From positions 1 to 14,572 of the forward strand of contig CALVRY010000022.1 of the NCBI GenBank assembly GCA_944358755.1: a stretch of 14,572 bases of DNA, in the 5' to 3' direction. The notes beneath the pieces were generated by a model that saw only the letters and a list, made by a program, of their open reading frames with translations, made no database searches and had not been told where the DNA came from. How positions within the stretch are numbered: the stretch's first letter is position 1; each line of letters opens with the position of its first letter. Shown here one piece after another: positions 1 through 6,213 of this stretch. A program made the position numbers and the translations under genes. Source of the DNA: an uncultured Bacilli bacterium (lineage in GTDB: Bacteria; Bacillota_I; Bacilli_A; RFN20; CAG-826).

Positions 1-668
1 TAAATTATGGGATTAAGCAAAATTTTCTTTTTCTTTATTAAAGCACCGATGCCTTTAATTCCATAAATTTTATGAGCACTGAGTGTTATTAAATCAGCTA
101 ATGTATAATCAAAATTTTCCTTACCTAGAGTTTGAGCGCAATCACAATGCAAAACGCATTTAGGATATTTTTTTATGTCCGATTTAATATCTTTAACATT
201 TAAAATGCATCCAATTTCGTTATTAACTGGCATAATCGAAACCAAAATTGTTTGATTATCAATTATTTTTTCAAATTCATCAGTATCAATCTTTCCATTT
301 TCATCAACATTTAAATAACTTACTTGAAAGCCTTGAGTTTCTAAATATTTGAAGACATTTAAAACACTTTCGTGTTCAATTTTAGTTGTGATTAATTTAT
401 TTCCTCTATTTTTATTTCTTAAAGCATAACCAACAATAGCTAAGTTATTCGACTCGCTTGCACCACTTGTAAAAATAACTTCATAGGAACTATCAAGTTT
501 TAACTTTTTAATAAAATTATCTTTAATACGATTTATTTCATTAAAAAGTTTCATAGCTGGTCCATGAATTGAGTTAGGGTTATAAAATGAATTTAAACTT
601 GCTTCATAAAAAGCATCTAAACATTCTTTTGAAGGCTTAGTACTACTTGCGTTATCTAAATAAATCAT
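1..668 (-). CDS. Cysteine desulfurase, NifS/IscS family (C-terminus outside window)
   Basis: PLP-dependent class V aminotransferase fold enzyme that converts cysteine to alanine and passes the sulfur on for Fe-S cluster or tRNA thiolation. I translated it by hand. The N-terminus MIYLDNASSTKPS is the family's usual start, followed by the TSGASESNN motif (about residues 68-76), the histidine in IEHESV, the PLP-contact stretch HCDCAQTLGK, and the PLP lysine K200 in SAHKIYG. About 222 codons are visible of the usual roughly 380; the rest, with the catalytic cysteine loop, lies beyond base 1. The ATG overlaps the ezrA stop as ATGA and has only a weak AGAG upstream, so it is probably translated by coupling to ezrA. 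From family knowledge, Bacillus carries nifZ near ezrA, next to thiI; that makes tRNA 4-thiouridine a plausible pathway, but thiI is not visible here. Confidence 0.92.
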   Translation of the reverse strand, partial: MIYLDNASSTKPSKECLDAFYEASLNSFYNPNSIHGPAMKLFNEINRIKDNFIKKLKLDSSYEVIFTSGASESNNLAIVGYALRNKNRGNKLITTKIEHESVLNVFKYLETQGFQVSYLNVDENGKIDTDEFEKIIDNQTILVSIMPVNNEIGCILNVKDIKSDIKKYPKCVLHCDCAQTLGKENFDYTLADLITLSAHKIYGIKGIGALIKKKKILLNPII

Positions 669-2404
669 TGTTTATCTCTAAAATTTAGTTTGTTAAGAGC
701 TTGCTCAGTCATATCATATGCTGACTTAAAATCACCATTTAAATATAATGTTTCGGCTTGAGAAACAATATTGTTGATTTCAGCAAACTTCATTCTATCT
801 CGATTAATAAGCAATATATTTTCGCTAGCTAAATTGCGATAATTATTCAAATCTTGAATTTCTTTAACAAGATTATTTGTTTTATCATTAAGTTCTCTTT
901 GATATTGATTAACTTGATTAACTTCAATTGGAACTTTAACTAAAAGTTTTGAAATATCATCAATTAAAGCATAGCAATCATCAAAACGATCCTTGAAATA
1001 ATCTTGATACTTGTCTACTTTAAGTTCTCTAATGATTAATTCATGCTCTTTTAATTGGTCGTATTTTGCTCTGATGTTTTTATAAGCTGTTTCACTATCA
1101 TTTTTTAAAGAAATTAAATAATCATTAAATGAATTGATTCTGTTGCTGATTTCTCTTGTGCCGTTTTCTAGCACTTTTAATTTATTTAAAAGTTCACTAT
1201 ATGGATAAGGTTCAATATTTCTCATGTATTGATCGAGTTTTCTTTTGTCTCTACTAACATCCTCAACTTTATTGCGAATATTCTTTAATTCTTGAGCATG
1301 ATCTTCATCAATAACATAAATTTTATTGAATCTAGCAATATTATTATTAATTTTGACGAGTTCTTTATCGTAATTTAAGAATTCGTTAATAATAATGTCT
1401 TTCTTTTCGTTAAATTCTTTATAAGCAATGTCTTCTTCTTTAAATTTTTCGAATAAATCATCAATAATTTTATTAATCTCAACAGTTTCTTTTTTAAGAT
1501 TCGAGATTGCTAAATTCTTGATATTACTACGTTCTGTTTCAAGCGCATCATTAATTTCATTAATAAGCATTTCAACATTTAAATGATTTAATGGTCTCCC
1601 CTCTTTAACTAATTTTTCATATTCATCATTTAAACTTTTAACTTTAGCAGGAATATTTTCGTTTACTTCTTTAGTTAAAGCCGGAATTTCATCGATTAAT
1701 CTATCAAGTAAATTTAAAACTTTATCGAGTTCAGGAATAATAGCTTTTGCATCATCATAATTTGCATTTTCAACTAAATCTTCAAAATCATTAAATTTAC
1801 GATCGATTTTTGCAAAAACTTGTTGGAAAGATGAAGCAACAAAGACCAATTCATTTTCATTAAAATTGAATTTAGATTTAACATCACGGAATTTTTCTTT
1901 TTCGCTTAGCATCATTTGTCGTGCATCTTCTTCAGGTTTAATAACATTTACTAAATCGTTATTTAAATTATTAACCGCATCTTCGTATTGTTTAATAATT
2001 GGAGTTTTTTCTTTTAAGAATAACTTAAATTCACGGCACTTATTTTCATCCAAAAACGCTTGAAGTTGGAAGATAACATCTTGGTATTTTTGGTCAATTG
2101 TCTCACGAATTTCCTTACTTCTTTTGAAATAAGAAGCATGGATATCGCTATATAAAAGATTTGTACGAGAAATAATTTCAAGTCTTTGAATATAAGAATT
2201 ATCTTGTCCGGTTAATAAAGCATGTAAATATTCATATTTTGATTGCAATGAATCGAGTTGCTTTTGACATTTCTTTCTATTTAAATAAAATTTCGACAAT
2301 AAAAAGTAAGTTAAAAAACCTAACAATAAAACTGCAATTAAAACTGATACAACAACTGCGACTATGACTTCCATAGTCAAACCTTCTAAAACAAAAATAT
2401 TCAT
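665..2404 (-). CDS. ezrA: EzrA, septation ring formation regulator
   Basis: Membrane-anchored cytoplasmic coiled-coil protein. In Firmicutes EzrA binds FtsZ and limits and positions Z-ring formation. One N-terminal membrane segment (about residues 12-36) is followed by roughly 540 residues rich in K, E, N and L with long heptad-like helices. The 579 aa length is close to the 562 aa of the Bacillus protein. Two starts are possible. The first, ATG at 2404, has AGAAGGG 8 bases upstream; the second, ATG at 2374 (M11, MEVIVAVVV), has AGAAGG 7 bases upstream and gives an N-terminus more like the family's. The gene follows rpsD after a terminator and ends in TGA overlapping the NifS-like start. The ezrA/NifS/rpsD neighbourhood is conserved in Bacilli, which supports the call; sequence identity alone is low, as usual for EzrA. 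Confidence 0.85.
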   Translation of the reverse strand: MNIFVLEGLTMEVIVAVVVSVLIAVLLLGFLTYFLLSKFYLNRKKCQKQLDSLQSKYEYLHALLTGQDNSYIQRLEIISRTNLLYSDIHASYFKRSKEIRETIDQKYQDVIFQLQAFLDENKCREFKLFLKEKTPIIKQYEDAVNNLNNDLVNVIKPEEDARQMMLSEKEKFRDVKSKFNFNENELVFVASSFQQVFAKIDRKFNDFEDLVENANYDDAKAIIPELDKVLNLLDRLIDEIPALTKEVNENIPAKVKSLNDEYEKLVKEGRPLNHLNVEMLINEINDALETERSNIKNLAISNLKKETVEINKIIDDLFEKFKEEDIAYKEFNEKKDIIINEFLNYDKELVKINNNIARFNKIYVIDEDHAQELKNIRNKVEDVSRDKRKLDQYMRNIEPYPYSELLNKLKVLENGTREISNRINSFNDYLISLKNDSETAYKNIRAKYDQLKEHELIIRELKVDKYQDYFKDRFDDCYALIDDISKLLVKVPIEVNQVNQYQRELNDKTNNLVKEIQDLNNYRNLASENILLINRDRMKFAEINNIVSQAETLYLNGDFKSAYDMTEQALNKLNFRDKQ

Positions 2405-2413
2405 AATTATTCC

Positions 2414-2436
2414 CTTCTAGTATTTTATACTAGAAG
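2414..2436 (-). promoter_or_regulatory. Perfect palindrome covering the ezrA -10/ribosome binding site region
   Basis: Two perfectly matching 10 bp arms (CTTCTAGTAT and ATACTAGAAG) are separated by 3 bases. On the minus strand the second arm ends in AGAAG, which is the first half of the ezrA Shine-Dalgarno AGAAGGG. The centre holds TATAAAAT, a possible -10 box, though I see no good -35 for it. It could be an operator over the ezrA promoter, or an RNA hairpin that hides the ribosome binding site. The symmetry is seen directly; the role is inferred. Confidence 0.5.
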
Positions 2437-2461
2437 ATGAGATTTTTCTATATTGACTCAT

Positions 2462-2499
2462 TAATAAAAACAGCCACCAATGTTGAATTGATGACTGCT
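2462..2499 (-). terminator. Rho-independent terminator of rpsD
   Basis: On the minus strand, a 13 bp stem (arms at 2487-2499 and 2469-2481, with a few G-U pairs and no mismatch) closes a 5-base loop and is followed by a T-run TTTTTATT. It lies 26 bases after the rpsD stop and separates rpsD from ezrA. Confidence 0.85.
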
Positions 2500-2524
2500 T
2501 AAACTTGCTACATTTAAATTACAA

Positions 2525-3151
2525 CTAGATAATTCTGTTGTAGTATTCAACGATTAATGCTTCGTTGATATCTTTAGATAATTCACTTCTTTCAGGTAAT
2601 CTAAGGAATTTACCTTCTTTCTTTTCCTTATCAACTTCTACATAAGGAACAGTAACAGTTGTGTTATCTAAAGAAGTTTTGATAACAGCAATGTCTTTGC
2701 TGTTTTCTTTGATTCCAATTACATCATTTACATGGCATAAATATGATGGGATATCAATTGTTCTGCCATTAACAACAATGTGTTTGTGATTTACGAGTTG
2801 GCGAGCTGCTCTTCTTGTTGGAGCAAAGCCAAGTCTGTAAACTAAGTTATCAAGTCTGGATTCAAGAATTGTCATGAACGCAGTACCAGTAACCTCTTTT
2901 GACTTACGAGCCATTAAGAACAATCTTCTAAATTGTCTCTCATTGACGCCATAAGTTTCTCTTAATTTTTGTTTTTCATTTAATTGTTTTCCGTACTCAG
3001 ATAATTTCTTCTTTTCTGCACCATGCATTCCTGGAGCATAATCCCTATGATCACCTTTCTTTAAAGTATGACCATTAAACTCTTCTCCAGTACCGAGCAA
3101 TGAGAAGCCTAATCTTCTAGCACGTTTCCATTTTGGTCCAGTGTAACGCAC
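2525..3151 (-). CDS. rpsD: 30S ribosomal protein S4, GTG start
   Basis: Primary 16S rRNA-binding protein that nucleates small-subunit assembly; in Bacillus S4 also represses its own mRNA. The N-terminus RYTGPKWKRARRLG and the block YAPGMHG are diagnostic. The S4 RNA-binding domain (about residues 95-158) includes SRLDNLVYRLGFAPTRRAAR and NHKHIVVNGR. I place the start at GTG 3151 because AAAGGAG sits 9 bases upstream and because family members begin at this position. A longer frame from TTG at 3175 would read through the ribosome binding site. This gives 208 aa, in the usual 200-210 range. The N-terminal region lacks the zinc-binding cysteines, so it is the zinc-free form. It is transcribed alone, with its own promoter, long leader and terminator. 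Confidence 0.97.
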   Translation of the reverse strand: MRYTGPKWKRARRLGFSLLGTGEEFNGHTLKKGDHRDYAPGMHGAEKKKLSEYGKQLNEKQKLRETYGVNERQFRRLFLMARKSKEVTGTAFMTILESRLDNLVYRLGFAPTRRAARQLVNHKHIVVNGRTIDIPSYLCHVNDVIGIKENSKDIAVIKTSLDNTTVTVPYVEVDKEKKEGKFLRLPERSELSKDINEALIVEYYNRII

Positions 3152-3316
3152 TTTTTTAATCTCCTTTGTGTTCAAAACGATGTAAAGAAAGATTTATAAA
3201 TTCCTATTCTCAGGATGAATTGACTAGAGTTTCTGTTGTGTAGCTCAACTTACTTCTTTGGAATAATCCTCAATTCATTTGACAGAAAGTATTTACATGC
3301 TGCTTTACATGCGCCA
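3152..3316 (-). promoter_or_regulatory. rpsD 5' leader, likely S4 autoregulatory pseudoknot
   Basis: About 165 bases lie between the predicted transcription start and the GTG. On the minus strand, TTTCTGT (3282-3288) can pair with ACAGAAA (3230-3236). ATGAATTGA (3270-3278) can pair with TCAATTCAT (3215-3223). The order of these arms (A, B, A', B') is that of a pseudoknot. Small hairpins fit in the loops: GTTG/CAAC near 3250 and TCCT/AGGA near 3205. From established knowledge, Bacillus rpsD is autogenously controlled by S4 through its leader; the pairing is seen here and the S4 binding is inferred. Just after the start, a 9-base unit GCATGTAAA occurs twice, 12 bases apart (3292-3312). Confidence 0.65.
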
Positions 3317-3322
3317 AAATAA

Positions 3323-3349
3323 ATTATTACAAAATAAGAGAAATGTCAA
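3323..3349 (-). promoter_or_regulatory. rpsD promoter
   Basis: The minus strand has a consensus -35 TTGACA (3344-3349) and an extended -10, TG-T-AATAAT (hexamer 3323-3328), with a 15-base spacer. Transcription would start near 3316. The -35 directly abuts the right end of the tnpB element. Confidence 0.65.
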
Positions 3350-3516
3350 GCCTAACTTGCAGGAAAGTTCCTGTGGTAACTCGAACAGCCTTAGAAGCTT
3401 TTCTTTCTTAATGAAACTTAAGTTCTTACTTCAACGCTCCGCTTATTAATTTAAACGTTTTATGAGCTCAGTAAGCTTGAATTCCGGGTCAGACCTCCGT
3501 ACTAATTTTTACATTT
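3350..3516 (-). ncRNA. tnpB right end / candidate omega RNA scaffold
   Basis: This 167-base non-coding stretch follows the tnpB stop on the same strand. It contains several possible stems: CTTACT (3470-3475) with AGTAAG (3425-3430) enclosing GCTC (3464-3467) with GAGC (3436-3439); a small GGT/ACC hairpin near 3488-3500; and a GC-richer terminal hairpin CAGGAA/TTCCTG (3360-3373). By family knowledge, omega RNAs come from the 3' end of tnpB and the element's right end, with the guide copied from the DNA just beyond. Position, strand and structure fit; the exact ends cannot be fixed by eye. Confidence 0.45.
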
Positions 3517-4863
3517 TTAAATATGTGGAATTGTTTCTATTCTTTTAAGAGAATTCGCCTGATTAGCAATGTTTTTAAAAGAATTAGATACATTTATTGG
3601 TTCAACGAAAGAATAATTAATACCGTTTTTTATACAATCATTAATTAATTTATCTTTCTCCGCAATCGTTAATTTGGATGTTCCAGATCCTATTTTCTTT
3701 TTCATATATTTAAATAAATTACATGCAGCGTTAAAGTCACGATCAATAACTGCACCGCAATTATCGCACCTATAGATTCTATCACTTAAATCTAAATTTT
3801 GTTTAATGGCACCGCATTTCACACATCTTTTCGAACTTGGATAATATTTTCCGGCTTCAACAAATATTCTACCAGTTATAGAATCGCATTTGTTTTTAAT
3901 AAGAAGTTTTAAATTCCCAAATGCAATATCATTATTTTTGCGAGAAAAAAATTTACGATGCATTAAGTCTTCAATTTCTAAATTTTCCATGCAAATGCCG
4001 TCAAAGTTTCTAACTAAAACTGATGCTACTTTGTTATTATAATTTTCTCGTTTATTAAAAGCTTTCAAATAAAATTTAGCTAATTTTTGTTGCATCCTTA
4101 AATAGTTCTTTGACTTTTTATATGTTCCATCTTCTTGTAAAACCAAAGATTTTCTCTGCAAATCTTTATTAAGATGTTTTAAATGTCTTAGGTTTTTAAT
4201 TAAGAAAAGAGGAGCATCAATCACTAATCCGCATGAAGTGGTAAGTGTGTTTTTGAGTCCTACATCAATCCCAATCATTTTCCCGTTTCTTAGAAATTCA
4301 AATGTGTGTTTATTTTCAAAATATGATTTTGGTAACTTAAAAATTATTGCTACATAATATTTGTTATCGACTTTTTTAAAAGTACAAGAAATTATTTTTC
4401 CATGAAAACGCAATTTATCTAGTATTTTAATTGGACTTGCTAATCCATTAAAATAAATAAAGTTTTTGACGCTACTTTCCTTTACTTTTATAGAAATACT
4501 GCTTCCTTTTAAATAGAATGCATTCGATAAATACTTCTTTTTAAACTTTAAAAGCAGCGGATCTTCTTTTTTCTTTCTTGCTTTTGCGACTTGAATGGCT
4601 TTATTAAGGTTCTGAAAAACTTTATTTTCAAGATTAATATCTATTCCATTTAAGAATTCGAATTCTTTTTTTCTTTTTAGATAAATATTTCTAATAAGAT
4701 CGCCATTTAATTTAGCTTTTTCGGTCTTACTAACGCTATTAAAATATTTGACTCCAAAATTGAAAATAAACCTGCTTTGTCCAAATAAATTTTCTAATAC
4801 TTCAACTTGAGCTTTATTTGGATCAAGTCTAACTTTTTGTGCTGTAAAAATGTATTCTTCCAT
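3517..4863 (-). CDS. tnpB: TnpB RNA-guided endonuclease (IS200/IS605 family)
   Basis: TnpB proteins are RuvC nucleases guided by omega RNA and are the ancestors of Cas12. This one appears intact. The N-terminal helix-turn-helix/OrfB region is at about residues 5-50 (VRLDPNKAQVEVLENLFGQSR). The catalytic residues are RuvC-I D200 in GIDVGLKN, RuvC-II E293 in CMENLEIEDL and RuvC-III D376 in DRDFNAACNL. A four-cysteine zinc ribbon (C347, C350, C366, C369) lies between RuvC-II and RuvC-III. About 60 residues follow the last motif. The 448 aa length is at the longer end of the family. The ATG has a strong AGAAAGGA 7 bases upstream. It sits in a small cargo-free element between rpsD and a divergent phosphodiesterase gene. 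Nothing suggests a nuclease-dead regulator. No partner transposase is present. Confidence 0.93.
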   Translation of the reverse strand: MEEYIFTAQKVRLDPNKAQVEVLENLFGQSRFIFNFGVKYFNSVSKTEKAKLNGDLIRNIYLKRKKEFEFLNGIDINLENKVFQNLNKAIQVAKARKKKEDPLLLKFKKKYLSNAFYLKGSSISIKVKESSVKNFIYFNGLASPIKILDKLRFHGKIISCTFKKVDNKYYVAIIFKLPKSYFENKHTFEFLRNGKMIGIDVGLKNTLTTSCGLVIDAPLFLIKNLRHLKHLNKDLQRKSLVLQEDGTYKKSKNYLRMQQKLAKFYLKAFNKRENYNNKVASVLVRNFDGICMENLEIEDLMHRKFFSRKNNDIAFGNLKLLIKNKCDSITGRIFVEAGKYYPSSKRCVKCGAIKQNLDLSDRIYRCDNCGAVIDRDFNAACNLFKYMKKKIGSGTSKLTIAEKDKLINDCIKNGINYSFVEPINVSNSFKNIANQANSLKRIETIPHI

Positions 4864-4936
4864 AATTTTTTCCTTTCTAACTGGTAATTTTGTTTTTTTG
4901 TTTAATTCTTTAAGTCATAATTCCATCCTTTCTAGT

Positions 4937-4985
4937 GGCACAAGTTTTTTTGAATTTGGTTCTTTTTTCAAAATAACTTTTTGCC
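4937..4985 (-). repeat. Long imperfect inverted repeat at left end of tnpB element
   Basis: Three helices nest in 49 bases. On the minus strand, GGCA/TGCC, AAGTT/AACTT and TTTTGAA/TTCAAAA total 16 bp, with a 2x1 and a 1x1 internal loop and a 12-base apical loop. It lies about 75 bases upstream of the tnpB start. Its position suits a subterminal left-end hairpin of an IS200/IS605 element, or a structured tnpB leader. Confidence 0.5.
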
Positions 4986-5021
4986 CCTCTACTAATTAGA
5001 TGGAGATGAATTTCAATTTTG

Positions 5022-5080
5022 TTAAAAAAATTTTTATTTTTTTTAAAAAAATTTTTTGAAGTGTTAAAAAGGCACAAAAA
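5022..5080. other. Phased A-tracts upstream of the phosphodiesterase promoter
   Basis: The 14-mer TTAAAAAAATTTTT occurs at 5022-5035 and 5043-5056, exactly 21 bp apart (two helical turns). A5 runs follow at 5066-5070 and 5076-5080, 10 bp apart. Such phasing predicts intrinsic DNA curvature and possibly UP-element activity for the promoter at 5081-5109. Confidence 0.5.
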
Positions 5081-5109
5081 TTTAAAGATTTTTAAGGATA
5101 TGATAAAAT
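5081..5109 (+). promoter_or_regulatory. Phosphodiesterase promoter, predicted leaderless
   Basis: The -35 is TTTAAA (5081-5086, 4/6), the spacer is 17 bp, and the extended -10 is TG-A-TAAAAT (hexamer 5104-5109). Only six bases separate the -10 from the ATG at 5116, so transcription should start at or next to the start codon. No Shine-Dalgarno is available. Confidence 0.6.
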
Positions 5110-5115
5110 CTTTTT

Positions 5116-6213
5116 ATGGAAAAATTATATTTAAGCAAAGATAAATCTTTAGTAAATTTAGGAAATTCAATTTTAAAAGCTTTTGGTGTTACGCCATTTC
5201 ACGAAACCTATAAAACAGTTGATGAAATAATTAAAAACTCTAGAAAAGAGAAAATTGCTTTAATTCTTTTTGATGGATTTGGTGTAAACATTGCTGAACA
5301 CTATAAAGAAAATATACCTTACATCTATGCTCACAAAGTTGAATCATTTAATAGTGTCTATCCTCCAACTACAGTTGCTGCAACCACTGCCTTAACTACT
5401 GGCACATACCCCATTGAAAACGGACACATTGGTTGGACTCAACATTTTAATGAATATAATGCTGATATTTGCGTATTTTTATCAACCGATAAATTTGATA
5501 ACAAGAAAATTTATCCTAATGTTTCAAATATACTAAAACCTAAATTTATTTGGGAATATATTAACGAAACACAAAAGTTTAACGCTGCTTCTATTAGTAG
5601 CTTTCATTTCAAAAATAAAGATAAGACAGATGATTTTGAAACTTTCTTTGAAGAAGCCGATAAAACTATCAAAATACATGATTTTACTTATGTTTATTCT
5701 TCAAACCCAGATCACTTACTCCATGAACTTGGTTGTTATAACGAAACCGTAAAAGAAAATTTAATTTACCTAGAAGGAAAACTTAAAACTTTAATCGAGA
5801 ATAATAAAGATACTCTCTTTTTATTAGTTGCCGACCATGGATTTAGAGATATTGAAGAAATACCACTAAATGAACATGCTGATTTCTTTGAGACTCTATC
5901 AAGAAAATATGTAACATATGAGCCATCATTTTCCGGCTTTTATGTCAAAGATGGTCAAAAATTTCTTGAATTAGCAAATAAATATTATTCGGATAGGTTC
6001 TTTATTTATTCTAAAGATGAAATTTTGGAAGATCATATACTTGGATATGGTGAAATGTCCCAATATGTAAAAGAAACTTTACCTGATTTCTTCTTAATTG
6101 CAAAAGACAAATATAGTTTTTACGATGGTGAAAAACCGGTTGGATTTAAAGGCCATCACGCTGGTGGCACCAAAGAAGAAAGAGAAATTTATCTTTACGC
6201 TTTTAATAATTAA
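5116..6213 (+). CDS. Alkaline-phosphatase-superfamily phosphodiesterase / nucleotide pyrophosphatase
   Basis: A two-metal hydrolase of the type I phosphodiesterase/NPP family (365 aa), cleaving phosphodiester or phosphate esters; the substrate is not deducible. The metal and catalytic residues are all present: D53 in LILFDGFG, the probable nucleophile T86 in YPPTTVAATTALTTG (aligning with the NPP threonine), D199 and H203 in PDHLLHELG, D240-H241 in VADHG, and H347/H348 in GHHAGGT near the C-terminus. There is no signal peptide or membrane segment, so it should be cytoplasmic, unlike many NPPs. It is the only plus-strand protein gene in the window. It runs divergently from tnpB and its stop overlaps the stop of the convergent DUF368 gene by 4 bp. 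The ATG lies directly after a -10 box, suggesting a leaderless transcript. Confidence 0.88.
   Translation: MEKLYLSKDKSLVNLGNSILKAFGVTPFHETYKTVDEIIKNSRKEKIALILFDGFGVNIAEHYKENIPYIYAHKVESFNSVYPPTTVAATTALTTGTYPIENGHIGWTQHFNEYNADICVFLSTDKFDNKKIYPNVSNILKPKFIWEYINETQKFNAASISSFHFKNKDKTDDFETFFEEADKTIKIHDFTYVYSSNPDHLLHELGCYNETVKENLIYLEGKLKTLIENNKDTLFLLVADHGFRDIEEIPLNEHADFFETLSRKYVTYEPSFSGFYVKDGQKFLELANKYYSDRFFIYSKDEILEDHILGYGEMSQYVKETLPDFFLIAKDKYSFYDGEKPVGFKGHHAGGTKEEREIYLYAFNN

Larger units (their letters stand above)
3350..5010 (-). mobile_element. tnpB-only IS200/IS605-superfamily element (ends approximate)
   Basis: The unit is a left-end hairpin (4937-4985), tnpB and a structured right end (3350-3516). 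No tnpA (Y1 transposase or serine recombinase) is present, so it resembles an IS1341-type, non-autonomous or domesticated copy. The right boundary is estimated from the last hairpin and the start of the rpsD promoter. The left boundary is estimated from the left hairpin and the A-tract region that belongs to the next gene. I found no target duplication, as expected for this superfamily. Confidence 0.5.

Noticed and set aside
1866..2063. Plus-strand open frame within ezrA
   Set aside because: It is antisense to a well-supported gene, has low-complexity composition and no recognisable motif. The same applies to plus-strand frames at 7063-7266, 11160-11354 and 11853-12053.
3152..3175. N-terminal extension of S4 from TTG at 3175
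   Set aside because: It would translate the AAAGGAG ribosome binding site, and S4 proteins begin at the RYTGPKW block; GTG 3151 fits both.
3517..4863. Nuclease-dead TnpB-like repressor (TldR type)
   Set aside because: All three RuvC acidic residues and the zinc-ribbon cysteines are present, so nuclease loss is not supported.
5100..5144. 14-codon upstream ORF before the phosphodiesterase
   Set aside because: Its ATG lies just upstream of and inside the extended -10 promoter element, so it should not be transcribed.
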